Shown here: positions 1 through 8,155 of the stretch, piece after piece
How the letters are laid out: each line of letters begins with the position of its first letter
Numbering within the stretch: position 1 is the first letter of the stretch
Assembly (NCBI RefSeq): GCF_004358665.1
Contig: NZ_SMZR01000005.1
Location: 124,001-188,000, forward strand
Direction: 5' to 3'
DNA length: 64,000 nucleotides
From: Jeotgalibacillus sp. S-D1
GTDB taxonomy: Bacteria; Bacillota; Bacilli; Bacillales; Jeotgalibacillaceae
Translations under genes and position numbers: made by a program
Notes under the pieces: generated by a model
What the model was told of the DNA's origin: nothing
Seen by the model: the letters and a program-made list of their open reading frames with translations, nothing else
Databases searched by the model: none

Positions 1-260
1 TTCGTAATGCCGGGGCTGTATAACACCCCATCTACCTCCATCTTACCACTCAATCGAATTTTCAACATGGTGTATTTATGGTTAGAGTCTTTGTATTTAC
101 TAGTAAGATACCATTTTGATATATCTTTAATCTTTCACAGCTAGCTGCTGTAGTCAGCACAAGATACCGTTACAGCCCTCTTTTAACCATCTTTAATGTT
201 TATATTCGGTTCCATTTCGGGTGATACGCATGTTTAAATATTCCAATATCTGTTTTATTC
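1..260. other. Left-edge stretch without a supported gene
   Basis: No ribosome-site-supported gene was found here. On the minus strand the frame entering at the left edge stays open for about 45 codons, with an ATG at 68, but there is no ribosome site and no recognisable domain. It could be the start or remnant of a gene lying mostly outside the window. The right part should hold the promoter of the sulfide operon. Confidence 0.3.
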
Positions 261-278
261 AATACCCAAGTGGGTATT
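261..278. promoter_or_regulatory. CsoR/CstR-type operator of the sulfide operon
   Basis: A perfect inverted repeat of two 8-bp arms (AATACCCA / TGGGTATT) around a 2-bp centre lies 42 bp before the persulfide dioxygenase ATG. The ATACCC...GGGTAT form matches operators of the CsoR/CstR family, and CstR represses cstA-cstB-sqr operons in staphylococci until persulfides form. The family assignment rests on pattern and on the downstream genes. No cstR gene is visible in the window. Confidence 0.7.
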
Positions 279-319
279 AGATAAAAGAAGAAAAATTTTG
301 ATAACTGGAGGAAATCAGA

Positions 320-1714
320 ATGTATCTTAAATATTTTTATGACAAACATTTGGCCCAGGCATCTTATATGGTTGGATGTCAGAAAACAGGTGAAGCCGCA
401 ATCATTGATCCTTCCAGAAACATTGAACCTTATTTGACAGTTGCCCGGGAAGAAGGGTACGTCATTAAGATAGCTATTGAAACCCATATTCATGCCGATT
501 TTGTATCGGGAGCAACTGAATTAGCCTACCGGACAGGAGCGACAATTTATCATTCTGTGGAAGGTGAAGAAAATGGAGGATATCAGTTTGATGTCTCCCT
601 GCCTCAACAAGGTCTAAAGCATGGAGATATTGTTGAGGTTGGCAATGTCCAGTTGAAAGCTATTCATACACCAGGCCATACACCTGAACATATGTCATAT
701 GAAGTAACAGACAGTGCCAATGCTGAACATCCTATCGGGATATTCACAGGAGATTTTGTATTTGCAGGAGATGTAGGACGGCCTGATCTATTGGAGAAAT
801 CTGTCGGCGTCAAAAATTCTGCCGGTATAGGAGCAAGCCAGCTGTTCCATTCTTTAAATAAATTTAAAAAGTATGCCGACTATATTCAAATCTGGCCAGG
901 TCATGGCGCCGGCAGTTCTTGTGGTAAATCACTGGGGGCTGTGCCTACGAGTACTGTGGGATATGAAAAAATGGTTAATCAGGCTTTCCAGTTCAACGAG
1001 GAACAAAAGTTTATTGATTTCCTGCTCGATGGACAACCTGAACCTCCAGCTTATTTCACAAAAATGAAAGAAGTGAATCCATCTGGGATGACTCCCCTTT
1101 CCGAAGTGCCTGCCGGTGTGCAAATGCAGGTAGATGGCAATAAGGCAGCTGAATTAGCTTTGGAGAAACAAACCATGGTTGTTGATACCAGGAATTCTAA
1201 CGACTATTCATCTCGAAACATTCCAGGTACGATCAATATTCCTTTCCCAGATTCATTTGCAGAATGGATGGGACGATTAGCAAACTATGAGGCAAATCTA
1301 TACATTATTGCAGAACCTTATCATACAGATGAAATTCGTACGGTATTGACTGCAATAGGATTGGATAGTTTGAAGGGATTCTTACCTCCTTCTGTTATTC
1401 AAACAGCTGAGAAAATTCGATTCTACCAAAATAAAACGCCAAAGGAAGTAGTACATGAACAGAAATCAAAAGACTTACAAATAGTAGATGTCCGATACCA
1501 GGATGAGTGGGAAGCCGGTCATATTCCTGATGCTAAGCACATCCCTCTTCATAAGCTGTTACATGAATCAGATAAGCTGTCTGCTAATCTGCCGGTTGCA
1601 GTACATTGTGCTTCCGGAAAACGTTCAGCTATAGCTTCGAGCATTTTATTAAACCAGGGGTATGAAGTCATTAACATCAGTGGCGGTTATAACCGGTGGA
1701 AGGAAGAAGAGTAA
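320..1714 (+). CDS. cstB: CstB-like persulfide dioxygenase with two rhodanese domains
   Basis: This 464-aa enzyme should oxidise low-molecular-weight persulfides to thiosulfate in the cytoplasm. Residues 1-230 form a metallo-beta-lactamase-fold dioxygenase with the iron-binding HIHADF and HTPGHT motifs, and a cysteine in GSSCGK that aligns with the first functional Cys of S. aureus CstB. Two rhodanese domains follow. The first (about 265-355) lacks a catalytic Cys, and the second (about 365-464) carries it in HCASGKR. The order dioxygenase, pseudo-rhodanese, rhodanese is diagnostic of CstB. GGAGG sits 9 bp before the ATG. It is followed after 65 bp by sulfide:quinone oxidoreductase, so the pair turns sulfide into persulfide and then thiosulfate. 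Family assignment is firm and the symbol is by homology. Confidence 0.88.
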   Translation: MYLKYFYDKHLAQASYMVGCQKTGEAAIIDPSRNIEPYLTVAREEGYVIKIAIETHIHADFVSGATELAYRTGATIYHSVEGEENGGYQFDVSLPQQGLKHGDIVEVGNVQLKAIHTPGHTPEHMSYEVTDSANAEHPIGIFTGDFVFAGDVGRPDLLEKSVGVKNSAGIGASQLFHSLNKFKKYADYIQIWPGHGAGSSCGKSLGAVPTSTVGYEKMVNQAFQFNEEQKFIDFLLDGQPEPPAYFTKMKEVNPSGMTPLSEVPAGVQMQVDGNKAAELALEKQTMVVDTRNSNDYSSRNIPGTINIPFPDSFAEWMGRLANYEANLYIIAEPYHTDEIRTVLTAIGLDSLKGFLPPSVIQTAEKIRFYQNKTPKEVVHEQKSKDLQIVDVRYQDEWEAGHIPDAKHIPLHKLLHESDKLSANLPVAVHCASGKRSAIASSILLNQGYEVINISGGYNRWKEEE

Positions 1715-1779
1715 TCAACGACAAACTAATTCTGCATATGTGTAAGTCAATTTATTTATCATCTTAAGGAGTGAATAAT

Positions 1780-2964
1780 ATGAATATACACCAGGTAGTC
1801 ATTGTAGGCGGAGGTACTGCTGGAATAGCTGTGGCCTCTCAACTAAAACGTCTCGCCAGACATTTAGACATTGCGATTATTGACCCGGCAAAAAAACATT
1901 ATTATCAGCCTTTATGGACTTTAGTTGGTGCAGGTGTTTTTGATAAGGAAGAATCTGAGAGGGCCGAATCCGACTTAATCCCTGAAGGAGTTAAATGGTA
2001 TCAGGAATCGGCTGAAGACTTTCAGCCGGAAGAAAATTTAGTTGTTACATCAGATGGAACGAAAATCCATTACAAATATTTAATCGTTTGCCCTGGGTTA
2101 CAGCTTGATTGGGATAAAATTGAAGGGTTAGAGGGCAATGTCGGCAAGTTCGGCATATGCAGTAATTATTCCTATGAACATGTGCACTACACTTGGGAAA
2201 CCATACGTACTTTTAAGGGAGGACGAGCTATTTTTACGCATCCTGATTCCCCAGTTAAATGTGGAGGAGCACCTCAGAAAATTATGTATTTAGCAGAGGA
2301 TGCTTTCAGAAAACAAGGTGTTCGAAACGAAGCTGAGGTCGTTTTCCAATCAGCAAATCCATCCATTTTTTCCGTCGAAAAATATGCAGATACGCTAAAT
2401 GAGGTTATTAATAAAAGAGGAATTCAGGCGAATTACAGAAAAGACCTCGTAAAAATAGATGGACCGAACAAAAAAGCCACCTTCAGAGATTTAGAAACAA
2501 ATGAGGAAGAAACGCTGGATTACGAAATGATACACGCGGTTCCTTATATGAGTGCTCCTGATTTTATAAAAAATAGTCCTTTAGCTAATTCTGATGGCTG
2601 GGTGGATGTCGATCCTTACACTTTACAGCACAAACAATACAACAACATATTCGGTTTAGGGGATGCATCAAGTGTTCCAACGTCCAAAACAGGCGCTGCA
2701 ATTCGCAAACAGGCACCAACGGTTGTATCGAACATCTACGCACTGATGAAAAACAAAAAGCCTTGGCGAAAATATAACGGCTATACCTCTTGTCCGCTTG
2801 TCACAAGCTACAATACACTGGTTATGGCTGAATTCAAGTACAATAACGTCCCTTCCGAAACATTTCCCATCAACCAGGCAAAGGAACGTAAAAGTATGTA
2901 TCTAGTAAAAAAATATGGACTTCCCGCTATGTATTGGCATGGAATGATGAAGGGGCGCATGTAG
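1780..2964 (+). CDS. sqr: Sulfide:quinone oxidoreductase
   Basis: This membrane-associated flavoprotein oxidises H2S to a persulfide and passes electrons to quinone. The N-terminus has the FAD dinucleotide-binding motif VVIVGGGTAGIA. Cysteines expected at the active site are in GICSNYS, in KCGGAPQK (typical of SQR) and in the C-terminal TSCPLVTS. The ATG at 1780 was chosen because AAGGAG lies 8 bp before it; the GTG at 1771 is inside that ribosome site. The protein is 394 aa, usual for the family. It follows cstB in the same direction and ends in a strong terminator, so the two form an operon under the operator at 261. Confidence 0.88.
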   Translation: MNIHQVVIVGGGTAGIAVASQLKRLARHLDIAIIDPAKKHYYQPLWTLVGAGVFDKEESERAESDLIPEGVKWYQESAEDFQPEENLVVTSDGTKIHYKYLIVCPGLQLDWDKIEGLEGNVGKFGICSNYSYEHVHYTWETIRTFKGGRAIFTHPDSPVKCGGAPQKIMYLAEDAFRKQGVRNEAEVVFQSANPSIFSVEKYADTLNEVINKRGIQANYRKDLVKIDGPNKKATFRDLETNEEETLDYEMIHAVPYMSAPDFIKNSPLANSDGWVDVDPYTLQHKQYNNIFGLGDASSVPTSKTGAAIRKQAPTVVSNIYALMKNKKPWRKYNGYTSCPLVTSYNTLVMAEFKYNNVPSETFPINQAKERKSMYLVKKYGLPAMYWHGMMKGRM

Positions 2965-2982
2965 AAGCTCCTTCATCACAAT

Positions 2983-3018
2983 AAAGTCCCCGAAGAGACA
3001 TAATCTTCGGGGACTTTT
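2983..3018 (+). terminator. Terminator of the sulfide operon
   Basis: A 14-bp perfect stem (AAAGTCCCCGAAGA and its complement) with a short loop ends in TTTT, 19 bp after the sqr stop. The A-rich left edge lets it serve the convergent minus-strand gene as well. Confidence 0.9.
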
Positions 3019-3044
3019 ATCGTGAAAGCATCAAACCAGCACAT

Positions 3045-3416
3045 TCATTTCCGCCAAAAAGTTGAACAATCCTTCTTATCCTGAATATTAAATTCAATGA
3101 TTTCTTCAAGCAATTTATACTCAACCGTCTGGGTCCACTTAATGCGGAACAAACCCTTCGTCGCACTGTACCCAGCCTCAGCTATAGCATCGGCGAAGCG
3201 GTTCATCGTTACTTCTTCTGGTGCAAAGCTCATATGCTTCTTTGCAGCATCGATGCCAATAATAAAAGTACTGTGATCGGAAAACATCGGCGTATTCCAC
3301 TTGTATTGCGGATCTAAATTCGGAAATTTATCATTCACCCACGTCAAAACTTCCTCGAACTTTTCCCGGTGGTCGGGATCATCAATTCCTTTTATATAGT
3401 CAGAAAAGACTTCCAT
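3045..3416 (-). CDS. fra: Frataxin-like iron chaperone (YdhG/Fra, DUF1801)
   Basis: A 123-aa cytoplasmic protein of the DUF1801 / YdhG-like family. In B. subtilis the family member Fra (YdhG) delivers iron for Fe-S cluster assembly. Recognised by the N-terminal IDDPDHREKFEEVL and by YKWNTPMFSDHSTFI in the middle. The length is normal. TAGGAGGG precedes the ATG by 7 bp. It stands alone, converging on the sulfide operon. The iron-chaperone role is known for the homologue only. Confidence 0.75.
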   Translation of the reverse strand: MEVFSDYIKGIDDPDHREKFEEVLTWVNDKFPNLDPQYKWNTPMFSDHSTFIIGIDAAKKHMSFAPEEVTMNRFADAIAEAGYSATKGLFRIKWTQTVEYKLLEEIIEFNIQDKKDCSTFWRK

Positions 3417-3559
3417 ATTGTGCCCTCCTATATTATTTTTTTAATTCACAACGCATTCTCATCTTCTACCTTCTTATTATCTCCTAAATGAACAGATTGT
3501 TTAACAATAAATTGGAGGCTGCTATAAATTACATACGATCCCTATTAAAAAGAATGGAA

Positions 3560-3835
3560 CTAACAGCAATCAATCTTCTTACTTCTTCTTCCCTTTTTAA
3601 TATAAAACACTAACACGATCGGAATAACTAACGGAATAATTAAGTATATGACGAATGTCCAAACAGTACTTAGAAAAAACATAAGATCGCTGCAGCCATT
3701 TGTGCCACAAACGATTGTCCTGAAATCTCCAGTACCAATTTCTGAAATGTATCCGATAAATCTAAAACCAATTAAGAGAAACCATACCAAACAGATGACA
3801 ACGGCCAATGAAACTTTTTTATTTATTGTGCTCAT
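3560..3835 (-). CDS. Small two-helix membrane protein
   Basis: This 91-aa protein has two predicted membrane helices (about 8-28 and 55-80), joined by a segment with two cysteines (VCGTNGCSD) likely to lie outside the cell. The tail is basic and ends in two cysteines. A GAGGGAGT ribosome site 5 bp before the ATG supports expression. The family is not recognised. Confidence 0.6.
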   Translation of the reverse strand: MSTINKKVSLAVVICLVWFLLIGFRFIGYISEIGTGDFRTIVCGTNGCSDLMFFLSTVWTFVIYLIIPLVIPIVLVFYIKKGRRSKKIDCC

Positions 3836-3907
3836 CGTTTACTCCCTCTATAAAAGACTGACTTTTTACCATAATAATCCTTCTATAAACCAAATCATAC
3901 CAAACTG

Positions 3908-3916
3908 TGCTATAAT
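3908..3916 (+). promoter_or_regulatory. Extended -10 promoter before the DUF1611 gene
   Basis: TGCTATAAT is a perfect sigma-A -10 box with the TG extension, and no good -35 box is seen upstream. Transcription would begin near 3923, just before the hairpin at 3931, and read into the DUF1611-racemase pair. Confidence 0.6.
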
Positions 3917-3930
3917 AGATTTACTACGAT

Positions 3931-3995
3931 AACGCCAAACCCATTTAGACCCCTGACCTCAGTTCACTTTGTCTAAATGGATTTGGTGTTTTTTT
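3931..3995 (+). terminator. Attenuator-like hairpin in the DUF1611 leader
   Basis: Two 20-nt arms (3931-3950 and 3971-3990) pair at 18 of 20 positions across a 20-nt loop and run into seven T residues (3989-3995). The structure lies after the promoter at 3908 and before the ribosome site of the gene at 4033. It is therefore either a conditional terminator or a barrier against readthrough. No known riboswitch fold was recognised in the short leader. Confidence 0.6.
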
Positions 3996-4032
3996 GTATG
4001 TGTAAACGATTTCATAATAGGAGGAAGACGAA

Positions 4033-5115
4033 TTGAAGAATACAGCATTAATATATTGTGAAAATAATTTTGGTAAAATGGACGGAAAAACTGCCAACGG
4101 TTTAATACGCCGCTCAGGGAAATATGACATTGTAGGCGTAATTGACAGTACGAAAGCAGGTATGGATGCTGGAGATGTTCTTGAGGAAGGAACGATGGGC
4201 ATCCCGGTATTTGATAGTTTGACACAGGCGGTAGAACGTCTGGAGAAAATGCCAGCACAATTTATCTATGGAATTGCTCCTGCTGAAGCCTTTCTTAAAT
4301 CAACTGAACGGGATTTATTATTTCATGCTATGAAACTCGGCATGAATATTATTAATCCACTTCATGAATTTCTGGCTGAAGATAAAGAATTTATGCAGCA
4401 TGCAGCACAGTGTGGGGTTACGATTACGGATGTTCGAAAACCGCCTTCAAAGAAAGATTTGCACTTATTTTCAGGACGCATATTAGAGATTGAAACGCCG
4501 GTTGTAGCCGTTTTGGGAACAGATAGCGCGGTGGGCAAAAGAACGACTGCTGTTTTGCTTCAGGCAGCTCTTGAAGAGGCTGGATTAACTGTTGCATTTA
4601 TAGCAACCGGTCAAACAGGATTAATTCAGGGCGCGGCATATGGTGCTGCGATCGATGCCTTGCCGTCTCAATATATAACAGGTGAAATTGAAAACCAAAT
4701 AATGAAAGCGTATGACACAGAACGCCCTGATGTGATCATTGTAGAAGGCCAGGGAGCGCTCAGTCACCCTGCCTATATCAGCTCTTCAGGTATCTTAAAA
4801 GGAGCAAGACCATCAGCAGTCATCGTTCAACATCCCCCTATGCGTACAAATTTAGGCGATTTTCCATTCATGAAAATGCCTACTGTAAAAAGTGAAATTG
4901 ATTTGATTGAAAACTTCTCGCATTCAAAAGTGATCGCCATTACCATAAACCACGAAAACATGGCTGATCATCAAATCGATCAAACCATTGTTGCCTATGA
5001 GGAAAAATTAGGCCTTCCAACCACGGATGTTTTGAAATACGGATGCGATAAACTTGTCCAGAGTCTTTTTACAGCCTTTCCAGCCCTGACTTCGAAGAAT
5101 ATTCTCACCACATGA
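4033..5115 (+). CDS. DUF1611 protein (DgcN-like N-acetyltransferase family)
   Basis: A 360-aa DUF1611 protein with a Rossmann-like N-terminal domain (about 1-130) and a P-loop-like C-terminal domain with VLGTDSAVGKRT, then IVEGQGALSHP. A characterised member, DgcN, N-acetylates D-glutamate in a marine D-amino-acid catabolic route; others are annotated only as DUF1611. The start is TTG, set by AGGAGGAA 6 bp upstream. Its stop overlaps the next start by 4 bp, so it is translationally coupled to a PLP racemase. The pairing suggests interconversion and further use of a D-amino acid. The substrate is not shown by the sequence. Confidence 0.75.
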   Translation: MKNTALIYCENNFGKMDGKTANGLIRRSGKYDIVGVIDSTKAGMDAGDVLEEGTMGIPVFDSLTQAVERLEKMPAQFIYGIAPAEAFLKSTERDLLFHAMKLGMNIINPLHEFLAEDKEFMQHAAQCGVTITDVRKPPSKKDLHLFSGRILEIETPVVAVLGTDSAVGKRTTAVLLQAALEEAGLTVAFIATGQTGLIQGAAYGAAIDALPSQYITGEIENQIMKAYDTERPDVIIVEGQGALSHPAYISSSGILKGARPSAVIVQHPPMRTNLGDFPFMKMPTVKSEIDLIENFSHSKVIAITINHENMADHQIDQTIVAYEEKLGLPTTDVLKYGCDKLVQSLFTAFPALTSKNILTT

Positions 5116-6224
5116 AACTCACAATCGCACCACTAGTCCATCCATTAAAGCTTCAGCATATGATGCCGAAAATGGAAATTAATCTTTCAAAAATCGCTCA
5201 TAATGTCAAGGCAATAAAGGCGTTATACGAAGCGAAAGGCATTCAGGTTATGGGTGTAACAAAAGGCGTCTGTGGCAGCATTGAACTGGCTAATCTACTC
5301 GTTGACAATGGCATTTCGCAATTAGGAGATTCAAAGGTGAGCAACCTCAGAAAAATGAAAGAAGCTGGTGTACAAGCTGAATTTGTATTATTGAGAACTC
5401 CTGCATTAAGTGAAGTCGAGGCAGTAGTGGACTATGCTGACATCAGCTTAAACTCTGAGCTGGTGGTAATCAATCAATTAGCACAATGTGCGGTCAGTAA
5501 AAACACTGTGCAGAAGATTATCCTCATGATTGAACTGGGTGACTTACGTGAAGGCATTATGACAGAAAATATCGATCGCTATATTCAAAGCATCATGCAT
5601 CTCCCTGGAATCGAATTAGTAGGAATTGGAGCTAATTTTGCTTGTTTTGGAGGCGTAAAACCCGATGCCGAAAAGATGAATACACTCTCTCTTCTGGCCG
5701 CGGATATTAGAAATAGATATGACCTTTCACTTCCCTATGTGTCAGGAGGCAATTCCGCTAATTTCACCTGGTTTACATCCACAGAAGAAATCGGTGAAGT
5801 TAATCATTTGCGCATTGGGGAATCGATCCTGCTCGGACGCGAAACCCTTACTCGCATGCCGATCCCAGGATTGTATACCGATGCTTTTACTTTTTACTCA
5901 GAGGTTATTGAATCCAAAATAAAACCTTCTGTTCCTTACGGTGAAATAGCACAAAATGCATTAGGCTTTTATCCTGCCTTCGAAGAGCTCGGCAATATAC
6001 GCCGCTGTATTCTTGGCGTTGGATTTCAAGATGTCTTTGTTTCGGGGCTAACCCCTCTATTGGATTTAAATGTAGTTGGGTTCAGCAGTGACCATACTGT
6101 TCTTGATGCAAAAAATGTTAATTTACAGGTTGGGGACCCTGTCGCCTTTTCCGTCAACTATGGTGCGTTACTATCGATCATGACATCGACTACTGTAACA
6201 AAGGAATATATATACGATCTATAA
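5112..6224 (+). CDS. Alanine/ornithine racemase-family PLP enzyme
   Basis: A 370-aa fold-III PLP-dependent enzyme resembling ornithine racemase and YhfX-type proteins. The cofactor lysine is in VMGVTKGVCGS near residue 52, and the phosphate-binding stretch includes VSGGNSANF. Such enzymes racemise free amino acids in the cytosol. The ATG overlaps the DUF1611 stop (ATGA) and has no ribosome site of its own, so coupled translation is likely. A second ATG at 5160 would remove a 16-residue N-terminal extension but also lacks a ribosome site. Ornithine, glutamate or another substrate are all possible. Confidence 0.75.
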   Translation: MKLTIAPLVHPLKLQHMMPKMEINLSKIAHNVKAIKALYEAKGIQVMGVTKGVCGSIELANLLVDNGISQLGDSKVSNLRKMKEAGVQAEFVLLRTPALSEVEAVVDYADISLNSELVVINQLAQCAVSKNTVQKIILMIELGDLREGIMTENIDRYIQSIMHLPGIELVGIGANFACFGGVKPDAEKMNTLSLLAADIRNRYDLSLPYVSGGNSANFTWFTSTEEIGEVNHLRIGESILLGRETLTRMPIPGLYTDAFTFYSEVIESKIKPSVPYGEIAQNALGFYPAFEELGNIRRCILGVGFQDVFVSGLTPLLDLNVVGFSSDHTVLDAKNVNLQVGDPVAFSVNYGALLSIMTSTTVTKEYIYDL

Positions 6225-6308
6225 GACTAGATACTTTTCAAGCAATTGCCGGTTGCAGGCGGACGCTTTGCGCTCCAATGAACCTAAATGTAGAGGATTC
6301 TGCACAAC

Positions 6309-6343
6309 AAAAAGAATGTCCTCAAAATGCGGACATTCTTTTT
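6309..6343. terminator. Bidirectional terminator
   Basis: AAAAAGAATGTCC and its complement form a 13-bp stem with a 9-nt loop and flanking A and T runs. It lies between the racemase gene and a convergent small gene and can serve both. Confidence 0.88.
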
Positions 6344-6387
6344 GTCATTCATGAGTTTTATCTCAGAGAGGGAGTTCACCGAGTTAA

Positions 6388-6588
6388 CTACCTCGGTTCA
6401 ACAGTAATCAACACTACATCTTTCAAATTAAATTTATAAAATTTCTCATCTTCGTTTTCTACAAATTTAATCTCATCATGGCCATACTGTAGTGCCGCAG
6501 TTTTTTTACTTTCTGACTCTACGTCATCTACTACCTCCACGCCATTAACAAGATGATACGTAACTCTGAACTTTTGTGCATTTGCCAT
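6388..6588 (-). CDS. Small conserved-looking protein of unknown function
   Basis: A 66-aa acidic soluble protein beginning MANAQKFRVTYHL, with an alternating beta-type pattern. A full AAGGAGGA ribosome site 8 bp before the ATG makes it a credible gene. No family is recognised. It is monocistronic and shares its terminator with the racemase gene. Confidence 0.6.
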   Translation of the reverse strand: MANAQKFRVTYHLVNGVEVVDDVESESKKTAALQYGHDEIKFVENEDEKFYKFNLKDVVLITVEPR

Positions 6589-6599
6589 CTATTTGTCCT

Positions 6600-7032
6600 C
6601 CTTGATATCCAGTGAAATCATAATGTTTCCTCTTCTCAATTTACCCTTCAGACCTTTCACCTAAACGAGCTATACCCTTTTTTTGAACTGACCCTTAATT
6701 TTCTCACTTTAAAACTACTTTATTTCAATTGATTAAAATCCAACTTCAGAAACTATTTTATATTCAGGAAGCTCTCTAAAAATCGATTTACAAAATATTA
6801 ACTTGTGAAAGAATTCCGTCATGTATTATCATTGCAACTAGAGATGCGCAGCTATTTTTACTTCTTGTTAAATGCCCAATCTTCATAGAAATGTCTCTGC
6901 TTACTAATTTCAGAAAAATGCAAACTTATGAATCATCGCTGTTCCCTTCATCCTTATCTTAGTATCAACATCTCTTTCATTACATATGAACCTGATGTTT
7001 GTACATAAAATTACATAATAGGAGGCATTTCT
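6600..7032. other. A+T-rich intergenic stretch before the HNH gene
   Basis: About 430 bp with no ribosome-site-supported reading frame, no long inverted repeat and no clear repeat. It should hold the promoters of the flanking divergent genes. The abrupt shift from this A+T-rich stretch to the G+C-richer genes at 7033 is one edge of a probable insert. Confidence 0.4.
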
Positions 7033-7665
7033 ATGCTTAGAAAATCGATGATGTTTGTTTTTGCGCTGCTCCTGTCCTTAGCTTCTTTTCAATTTGATCT
7101 GCCGTCAGCCTCGGCGATACCACCTGAAACACCGTCCAAATCAGCCGCTCAAACTCAACTGAATTCGCTGACCGTAGAACCTGAAAGTTCGATGTCCGGC
7201 TACTCGCGTGATAAGTTTCCGCACTGGAGCGGCCAGGGCAGCGGCTGCGATACTCGTCAGCTGGTGCTTCAGCGTGATGCTGACTACTACAGCGGAACCT
7301 GCCCCGTAACCTCGGGCAAGTGGTACAGCTATTTCGATGGTGTCATCGTCAACTCGCCATCTGAAATTGACATTGATCACGTTGTTCCTTTAGCAGAAGC
7401 CTGGCGCTCCGGTGCCAGCAGCTGGACGACGGAAAAAAGCAGGGAATTTGCCAATGACCTTAACGGCCCGCAATTGATTGCAGTCACAGCCAGCGTCAAC
7501 CGGTCCAAAGGTGACCAGGATCCATCAACATGGCAACCGCCGCGTGCTGGTGCACATTGCGGATACGCGAAATGGTGGATCAACACGAAGTACCGCTGGG
7601 ACCTGAGCTTGCAGTCTGCGGAGAAGTCCTCGCTGCAAACGATGCTGAACTCCTGCTCATACTAA
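7033..7665 (+). CDS. Secreted HNH-family nuclease (DUF1524)
   Basis: A 210-aa protein with a Sec signal peptide (cleavage near SASA-IPPE, residue 28) and a DUF1524/HNH nuclease domain. The catalytic elements DIDHVVPLAEAW and NRSKGDQDPSTW are intact, and cysteines in CDTRQ, TCPVT, HCGYA and NSCSY fit disulfides outside the cell. Related proteins are typical of actinobacteria. G+C content and codon use are plainly higher than in neighbouring genes, which suggests acquisition by transfer. AGGAGG precedes the ATG by 7 bp. It should degrade extracellular DNA, for nutrition or in competition. A small G+C-rich gene follows after 45 bp. Confidence 0.8.
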   Translation: MLRKSMMFVFALLLSLASFQFDLPSASAIPPETPSKSAAQTQLNSLTVEPESSMSGYSRDKFPHWSGQGSGCDTRQLVLQRDADYYSGTCPVTSGKWYSYFDGVIVNSPSEIDIDHVVPLAEAWRSGASSWTTEKSREFANDLNGPQLIAVTASVNRSKGDQDPSTWQPPRAGAHCGYAKWWINTKYRWDLSLQSAEKSSLQTMLNSCSY

Positions 7666-7710
7666 GAAGTTAGTGGACAGCCATTCAGTCCAGGAAAGGA
7701 GCCAATCTTT

Positions 7711-7953
7711 ATGGATAAAAAATCAACCATTTTCACCGCCACCCACGGGGTCATGACCACTGAGGTTGGTGTGATCAGCGGGGAGCTCGAACTTCTTACC
7801 ACCTGTGATAACACCGGCGCACTCACTCTTGCTATTACATATGCAGGCGCCGAGGAATGGTACACCCTGCCCGGTGAAGACTACCACCTGCATGACTCGC
7901 GTGACCACGAGGTCGTTCACAGAATGCTTGCCACTGTACTGGAGCGTCCTTGA
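7711..7953 (+). CDS. 80-aa G+C-rich protein linked to the nuclease
   Basis: An acidic 80-aa soluble protein (starting MDKKSTIFTATHGVM, ending MLATVLERP) without signal peptide or recognised domain. AAAGGAG 9 bp before the ATG supports translation. It shares the elevated G+C content of the nuclease gene, and the two sit between an A+T-rich gap and one terminator, so they were probably acquired together. An immunity protein for the nuclease is one guess; an unrelated passenger is equally possible. Confidence 0.6.
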   Translation: MDKKSTIFTATHGVMTTEVGVISGELELLTTCDNTGALTLAITYAGAEEWYTLPGEDYHLHDSRDHEVVHRMLATVLERP

Positions 7954-7991
7954 TCCAGACATTAGATCCTATCCACAGTTGTATAGATATT

Positions 7992-8023
7992 AAAACAGTC
8001 CGGGTATATCCGGGCTGTTTTTT
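7992..8023 (+). terminator. Terminator of the nuclease operon
   Basis: A 12-bp stem with one G-U pair (AAAACAGTCCGG against CCGGGCTGTTTT) and a T6 tail, 39 bp after the 80-aa gene. Confidence 0.88.
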
Positions 8024-8155
8024 ATGCAAATCATTAAAATTCAGTGATGATGAACACCTTTATCTTTCCAGACAATGCTAACTCTCTAATACTCTCTTAA
8101 CCCGGAATGAAACCTTTCAATTTCTTTAACGTAATGATACCAAGAGGTGAAAAAA

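Noticed and set aside
1-68. Minus-strand frame entering at the left edge
   Set aside because: Only 22 codons from its ATG are visible, without ribosome site or known motif, so it cannot be called a gene.
200-493. A 97-codon minus-strand frame overlapping the start of cstB
   Set aside because: It lies across the operator, promoter and start of a clear gene, has no ribosome site and no family.
3648-3932. A 94-codon plus-strand frame opposite the small membrane protein
   Set aside because: The minus-strand gene has a proper ribosome site and membrane helices. The plus frame has neither.
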